Shown piece after piece: positions 58,701-64,000 of a DNA stretch of 64,000 bases. Every line of letters starts with the position of its first letter. Positions within the stretch are counted from its first letter, which is position 1. The notes beneath the pieces were generated by a model. The model saw only the letters and a program-made list of their open reading frames with translations, did not search any database and was not told where the DNA came from. Source of the stretch: Vitis vinifera (taxonomy: Eukaryota > Streptophyta > Magnoliopsida > Vitales > Vitaceae); NCBI RefSeq assembly GCF_030704535.1, contig NC_081815.1:19242001-19306000 (forward strand), read 5' to 3'. Position numbers and translations under genes: made by a program.

Positions 58701-60204
58701 TTCCTGTTTCAGTTTTTCGGACTGCACTCCCTCAGGTAAGGAAAGCTTCCATATGCCATCACACATAAAGATTGTTGGTGGATCTAGGAAAAGGCCTTTT
58801 CCTGTGTACCTTTCAAAAGCCATTACATAAAAAGATTAACAGAAAAAAAGAACAATTTCCAGTTAACATATAGTTATACATTAAAGCTAAAACCAAAGTT
58901 TAACAATTGCAGCATAAGCTTAGAGCAGAGATGTAAAATTAGAACTAATAGCCATAATTTTTTAGATTGCTGCCTTGGCTTAAGAAAATCCTCATTCTAG
59001 AATCATTAAATCATGTAAAAGGTGGTAAGACATCACAAAGTTGCAAGAGAACTAGTTTCAACATCACTGAGGCTTTTACTACGATTGAGATTTCAGTTGG
59101 GTTATGGGCACCTAAGTTCAGCTACAAAGGCCTTTTGAATCAGAGAGTATGCTCTTGAGTTTAGAACAAATTCAATGCAATTATGAACTGCCAGGCTCTT
59201 TGCAGGTGCCCCTCCTTGCCTGAGTTGAGTTCCATTCTTATGGTATCAGTTGCATCCCTTCGCCATGTAGAATACCAAAAGTAACAGTTCTCTCAGAAAA
59301 TCATAATCACATTTGTATAAGCTTGTTCTTTGAAACCATATTTCTATTTTTGAATCTCCATCTGCAGAATAAAAAGCTTGCAACCATGTACCATATGATT
59401 TGTAATACATAAGCACCATGAAGCACATGTATTTCGTAAATAACTATTCCATACTTGAGTTGAAAAACCTTGTTGATGATAGATATTTAGAAATATAAAC
59501 CAGTCAAAACAAAATTTCCCTAATTCTGTATCGCTAAGAATACTTACTGTTTACCATCAAAACTCCCTCCATAAATGTGTAGTTTTATTGATAAATTGAC
59601 TTCTAACCTCTTCAATCTTTGAAAGAATTTTGAAATGTTTTAGTTTTACAATTTTTAAAGAATTGCAGCAGATTTCGGTAATTTGCTTAGACAGTTGATT
59701 TTTATTTTTCCATGATCACACTTGATGTATAATTAATTCTCATGAAGAAGAATACCTATAATCCTTAGCGGCTCTACACATAGCATTATGAATATGTCCA
59801 TTTCCATAGTTTTTAACATGTTAGCATCCAAACTTATTGTGGGCTATCTTCTTTATGTTCTCCCTCTGCCTCACATTTTACAATTCCACTTCTTAATTCT
59901 TCTGTGCACTTTTCTCACTTCTTTTGGTGTATTATCCTGATTTCTAAACAGTAAGACAAAAAAGTAGAGCTGCAAAAATATAGCTATAAAGTTGGTGAAA
60001 ATATAAGACATGAAACTACATTGGAAAGAAGACCTAGTCTTCCATAAGAAAAAACTTAAGATTTGGTAGATCTGTTCTCATAAATGCTTTTCTGACAAAA
60101 TATCCATACCATGGTTGTTGAAGAAATCCCGTATACGATGATGGCGCCTGTGCTTCCATAGCGCCTAAAGTATCACCATGATATGATCCTTTAAGAGCTA
60201 TGAC
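46779..60204 (-). CDS. BIO3-BIO1: BIO3-BIO1, DAPA aminotransferase half (5' part outside window)
   Basis: Bifunctional mitochondrial biotin enzyme: dethiobiotin synthetase fused to 7,8-diaminopelargonic acid (DAPA) aminotransferase, which makes DAPA from KAPA with SAM as amino donor and PLP as cofactor. Eight exons on the minus strand: 60204-60110, 58809-58694, 58605-58459, 57531-57398, 57312-57181, 56094-55960, 47827-47715 and 46953-46779. They total 1047 nt, 348 residues and TAG, in frame. Seen: [70 protein letters not shown] (Asp contacting the PLP ring), CFAKLMTGG (PLP lysine), [32 protein letters not shown]. The intron after the 57398-57531 exon's upstream neighbour uses a GC donor, and an 8.1-kb intron (47828-55959) holds a LINE. 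The N-terminal synthetase domain is not in the window; more exons must lie beyond 64000. Confidence 0.97.
48083..52664 (-). pseudogene. LINE ORF2 (endonuclease + reverse transcriptase), frameshifted and interrupted
   Basis: Starts at the ATG at 52664 ([12 protein letters not shown]). Endonuclease motifs in order: SWNTRG, MLQETK, SVYGPN, GGDFNVI, SDHSPI. Reverse transcriptase: [39 protein letters not shown] and the catalytic [10 protein letters not shown]. One T is missing in a T/G run near 50525-50540, shifting the frame right after FADD. It continues in the next frame as [15 protein letters not shown].. to VFIASKI, is interrupted by the nested LINE (50197-49301), and resumes at [12 protein letters not shown] through the zinc-binding end ([13 protein letters not shown]) to the stop at 48083. 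Removing the nested copy leaves only one frameshift. Confidence 0.9.
49301..50197 (-). mobile_element. Nested, 5'-truncated LINE inside LINE ORF2
   Basis: 897 bases flanked by the identical 17-base duplication TCAATCTTTGAAGCTAT (49284-49300 and 50198-50214). Its A tail is a short T run at 49301-49307 on the plus strand. It carries only the ORF2 C-terminus of a related but distinct family: [57 protein letters not shown], then a stop at 49413. The homologous host segment lies just downstream at 48083-48800, so the two are clearly different copies. The host ORF2 reads straight through ([12 protein letters not shown]) once this piece is taken out. Confidence 0.95.
52702..54984 (-). pseudogene. 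LINE ORF1 (DUF4283-type RNA-binding protein), three in-frame stops
   Basis: A single reading frame of about 760 codons broken by TAG at 53869-53871, TGA at 53842-53844 and TGA at 53386-53388, with no frameshift. The first 371 codons (54984-53869) include [21 protein letters not shown] and the DUF4283-like block [20 protein letters not shown]. The C-terminal part is Ser/Pro-rich linker. Plant L1 ORF1 proteins bind the element RNA. Stops arising in frame without indels suggest point mutation, possibly C-to-T changes at methylated sites. Confidence 0.85.
56941..57036. repeat. 48-base tandem duplication in a BIO3-BIO1 intron
   Basis: TCAAGCATATATTATTGAAC.. begins at 56941 and again at 56989, with two small differences. 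It is directly next to the decayed exon copy at 57078-57118. Confidence 0.9.
57078..57118 (-). repeat. Decayed partial copy of a BIO3-BIO1 exon
   Basis: GAATGTGGCAGCCAAGGGGT.. CCACCAGTCATCAA matches the exon segment at 57220-57261 (AATGTGGCAGCCAGTGG.. CCACCAGTCATCAG), which encodes the [10 protein letters not shown] stretch. One or two bases are gained, so it cannot replace the exon. It lies about 60 bases past the donor of the true exon. Confidence 0.75.
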
Positions 60205-60969
60205 CTGAATGAAGACACAGAATATCAAAATGATTAGTAGTTCAACATGAATTAGCAGCATGCCTAACTAGATCTAATTGAGTAAATTTCACTTTCGATA
60301 ACCCTACTTCACAGATTTCTTATACCACATATCACATCTTTTAATTTCTGCAGTTGATAATAAAGCAATCAAAGTGTCTAGATAATGTCTAAACAATTGG
60401 GTCTACCCAGAAGGTGCAGTGAGGCAATGCTAAGAACTACCAGAGCAACAGGAAAGTACTTCCAATGCTTCGTTCAGAAAAACACTAAAATTTGGAGAAT
60501 TTATTGGTAGATAGAGTAGAAAAGTAGTCAAGATATTAGCATTTTTAAATTGTGGGTGCATTGAATCCGAAACTCCAATACTCAACCAAGCAAAATATGA
60601 AATACTGCACCTTATAGAGTGCAAAATAATTTCTACAAAACCATTAGATGCCCAAAAAAAAAAAATACTCTTCATGGGTTTTGTATTTGTTCTCAAAAGA
60701 GGTAAAATGGATGGTAAGATTTCTTCTCAGTGATCAAGAAGAAAATATATACTCCAACTCAGTTACCATATTAAAAAGGCATGTCTCATATAGTGAATAT
60801 AAAAGAAATAAAAAATTGAGACTAAAGATAACAGGCCATGCAAGAAATCTACCACATGAAATGCTAGGGCAGTCAGCAAGTCTTAGAGCATTGATTACAC
60901 TCTTTAAATAATAGTAAAAAAAAAAAAGTGTAGTAATGTGGTCTATAATCACTTTATCAAAGTTATTTT
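60205..60969. other. Intron sequence upstream of the first visible BIO3-BIO1 exon
   Basis: No further BIO3-BIO1 exon is seen between here and 64000 on the minus strand. The residues expected just before [11 protein letters not shown] are not encoded, so the intron continues through the transposon remnants to the window edge. Confidence 0.5.
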
Positions 60970-61690
60970 TTAAAGAAAAAAAATTATTGAATTACACAAG
61001 AATAACCAATGAAGGATTTATCATCCTAAATAAAATTAAAACAAAAAGAAGAAAGACCTACAGAGAGAGAAAACAAGAATAAAAAAGAGGCTAAAAACAA
61101 AAACTACAAGAAGCCTTCCAATACAAAACAACACCAAAGCTAACACAGTGGTAAAAGATCCCCCACAAAATTCCAACAGGCCTCATGCTTACCTAGATAG
61201 TTTGCTTTTTGATTAGCCAAACAAGGAATCTAAGTAAAACCACCCTAAAACTCTAGCAATTTTGATGATCTCATCCAACCAATGATCTCACTTCCAAGGA
61301 CAGTAATTACTATTCCCAAGGTGGCAATAGAAAAAACTGCCAAAGAGATTGGAAACCCCATAGATCTATCCAAAAGCAAACCCTTTAGAATCTCCACCTC
61401 CATAGTTGATCCAAGACTAACATTTTTAGAAAAGACTCTCAGAGCACTACCATCATGTTCCCTCATTACATCTCCTATCCCAAGCTAACCCTGGTTACCC
61501 AAAGGACAACCATTAAACTTTAAATTAAGCGCACCGGCTAAGCAAGATCTCAATTCATCCACAAAACACTCTTAGAAGAAAATACAAAGCTCCAAAACAT
61601 AGGAATATCAATCTTAATGGGGTTCCACAAAAATCATCCACAACTAAAGTCTAAAAAGACGACAGAATAAATGTAGCCTATCATAAAAGC
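60970..61690 (-). mobile_element. Decayed LINE fragment with RNase H-like segment
   Basis: The 3' end is near 60970. A minus-strand piece at 61466-61390 reads REHDGSALRVFSKNV followed by GSTMEVEILKGLLL, the pattern of the RNase H-like domain carried by one group of plant LINEs and absent from the element at 47897. Boundaries are approximate; multiple stops. Confidence 0.55.
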
Positions 61691-62404
61691 CTTAATAGAC
61701 GTCTATCTATCCAAAAAGATTCTATGGAGACTTTACAGATGCTGTCCTCTGTGTTTTATTTTCCTGATTGCATATTTTTGTTTCTCTATACACTTTCTAG
61801 GGGAATGTTTGGCTTCATTTCAGCCCTTAAGGGCTACTGAACATGGCTGAATCTAGGAAGAGAGGAAGCGAAGGAAAAAAAAAAAAAAAAGAAAAGAAGA
61901 AGAGGCTGGTATCTTTCCATGAATTAGGTTCTAAGTTATTCTTAGAGACCAATAATCAATAAAATTTATTAGTTTAAGTTTTACTAGGTGTTGATTAGGT
62001 TTCATTGGGTTGATAAACTTTAAATTTCGTTTTGTTCTAAGTTGAGTGGAATTCATCTTATATATGAAAATATTTTTCATATTGATGTGAATTTAGATGT
62101 TAGCACATAGGTTACGAAATGAGAGAATATTTATCAAGATCAAGTTGCTGAAATTTACAATTGTGTAATTGCTATAGTTTAGAAAGTTAAATCGTGTTAT
62201 TTTATTAAGGTACACTTGTTGAAGAATCATAAAGGGAACTTGAAAGCTTAAGTAATATACATACATATACATACCTTTGTGTGTGTTTGTGTTTATTTTA
62301 TTTGCATAACACCACATATTTTCTTAGATTGTAAATGCATACCATGATTTGATTTTGCATGTAAATATCATTGTGATAGGGTGTTGCATAATATACATGA
62401 GAAT

Positions 62405-62925
62405 ATGATTGGATAATGTAAATATTGTTAAAGTGTCCAAGCTTCAAATGTCAACATCTAGGTTTGAGACCATTAGCATGGATGAACATGAGACTTTTGG
62501 AAACTTTCATGTAAAATTGATGGATAATCTTGGTGAACTCATCCTTGACTCTAAAGTGGTAAGAAAAATTTTAAGGTCTCTCCCGGAGAGGTAAAGAGCA
62601 AAAGTGATTGCCATTGAGAAGTCCAAGGATATGAATTCACTGAAGATATATGAACTTGTAGGCTATCTCTAAACTTTTGAAATGACCCTTGAATCACCTA
62701 GGAAAGCTAAGGGAATAGCTTTAAAAGCTATTAAAGAAAAAGTCCTAAATTCCAAAAGTGAGGATGATGAGAAAATGTCAAAGGGTGAGATTACTAGGTT
62801 TGCTAGAAAATTCAAAAAGTACATGAAATTCAGAAAATTTGAGAATTGGTATCAAAGCCAAAGTCATGGGTTTGAGCCACAGGAATGTCATGTTAGGGAA
62901 GGAATTGTTGGGGTGCAATAATGTC
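62405..62925 (+). mobile_element. Ty1-copia gag remnant
   Basis: Plus-strand pieces VSKLQMSTSRFETISMDEHE, KVVRKILRSLPER, MTLESPRKAKGIALKA and ITRFARKFKKYMKF match the gag (UBN2-type) region of plant copia elements. Stops and frameshifts lie between the pieces and there is no protease, integrase or LTR nearby. Confidence 0.7.
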
Positions 62926-63217
62926 GGTCTTAAACTAAGTGGATGGGTCACCTAAATGATGGTAGTCAAATGTTTAAAGGCCCTAGCCTATTCTCACTAG
63001 ATACCAATTCTTGGATCGGGGTTTAACCATCTCATCTGAAAACCAATTAATGTCCAACAAGGGTAGGCTAAGCCTTTTATAACATTCAACCACCATCATT
63101 TGGGTGAACCATCCACCGGGCTTTAGAGTGGTATTGTTGCCCCCAATAGAATAGTTTGTTTCTGATTAAAAAAAAAAAATTACCATACAGATCCTTTCAC
63201 TTGTTGAAATAGCATAG

Positions 63218-64000
63218 TTTTTTTTTTGATAAGTAAATGAATTCATTAAAAAAGACGCTAAAATAGCGACTCAAAGTATACAAACCTATACACCCGCCAT
63301 CAAAGGCCAAAAGACAAAAAAGAAAACCGACTGCCACAGCCTACTTAGACCCCAACCAATCAACAAAATTAGCTATAGTTAGAGGGCAATCGTCTATGAA
63401 CAACTTAGCCTCAGCCCATAAGGTAAAAATAAAAGAGTGTTTCAATCTCTGAATTGACAACGATTCATCCTTGAAAGCCAATCTATTCCTCTCCTTCCAA
63501 ACCGTCCAAAAAATGTGAAGAGGAACAGCTCTCCACACCTTCTTGCGATTTTTGCCTAGAAAATAACCATTCCAACTTAGAAGGGTCTCTCTAACTGAAA
63601 AAGGCAAAACCCAAGACACCCCAAATAAAGCAAAAAGAAGATCTCATAACGCCCTCGTCCTGGAACAATGAAGAAGAAGGTGGTTTATGTTCTCCTCTTT
63701 CTCAAGACACATAAAACATCTACTCACCAAGGCCCATCCTCTTTTCTGGACTAGATCCAATGTTAAGGCTTTTCCCCATGTAGCCTCCCATGTGAAGAAG
63801 CTCATCTTGGGCTGCACATTCACGTTCCAAATAAAGCTTGAAGGAAACAAAGATGAGCCACCCGCCTCAAGAGCTATGTATAGGGACTTGACCGAGAATT
63901 TACCGCTTTTGGTTTCAGTCCAGGATATCGTATCCTCCACATCCTCAAAAACTCTTTTACTCTGAATCCTCTCCATAAATCTTTCCGCCTCCTCAATCTC
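63218..64000 (-). mobile_element. LINE running off the window edge
   Basis: The 3' end has an A tail seen as T run 63218-63227 followed by GATAAGTAAATG. Minus-strand frames 63976-63644 (ISWTETKSGKFSVKSLYIAL, FFTWEATWGKALTLD, CLEKEENINHLLLHC) and 63619-63341 (FWTVWKERNRLAF) form the ORF2 C-terminus, with one break between them. The 5' part and the second duplication copy lie outside. Confidence 0.85.

Overview
This is a piece of a plant nuclear genome. It has long AT-rich spacers, spliced genes with GT-AG introns, plant-only gene families (XTH, CBP60, fused BIO3-BIO1) and many L1-type LINEs inside introns. A woody eudicot, most likely grapevine (Vitis), fits best; that is inference from gene order and repeat style, not a database match.

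Layout. (1) 1-15.1 kb, + strand: a tandem cluster of six xyloglucan endotransglucosylase/hydrolase (XTH) loci. Two paralogue types, A (signal peptide starting MAS..) and B (starting MAPIYSS..), occur in the order A-B-A-A-B-B. Only the locus at 6619-7703 is complete and unbroken. The first is cut by the window edge. The other four carry separate lesions: a lost 3' end, a 2-bp deletion, a nonsense codon, and loss of exon 2 plus the start codon. (2) 15.1-20.2 kb: a putative three-exon microgene encoding a very short protein with a mitochondrial-type presequence. Its 3.9-kb intron holds a two-level minisatellite. (3) 22.3-26.4 kb, + strand: MFAP1, a spliceosomal protein. (4) 30.2-42.9 kb, - strand: an eight-exon CBP60 gene (calmodulin-binding transcription regulator of the b/c/d type). 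Its 6.3-kb third intron is filled with LINE fragments. (5) 46.8-60.2 kb and beyond, - strand: the last eight coding exons of the bifunctional biotin gene BIO3-BIO1 (DAPA aminotransferase half). One of its introns carries a 7.2-kb LINE with a clear target-site duplication, and that LINE is itself interrupted by a smaller LINE with its own duplication. (6) 60.2-64 kb: presumably still inside a BIO3-BIO1 intron, with decayed LINE and copia pieces and a LINE running off the edge.

The protein-coding neighbours share no pathway. The XTHs act in the cell wall, MFAP1 in splicing, CBP60 in nuclear defence and hormone regulation, and BIO3-BIO1 in mitochondrial biotin synthesis. The themes of the window are birth and death in the XTH cluster and layered LINE insertion into introns. 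I found no clearly new biological system. The best leads are the microgene with its nested minisatellite, the repeated flanking module of the XTH cluster, and the doubly nested LINE.
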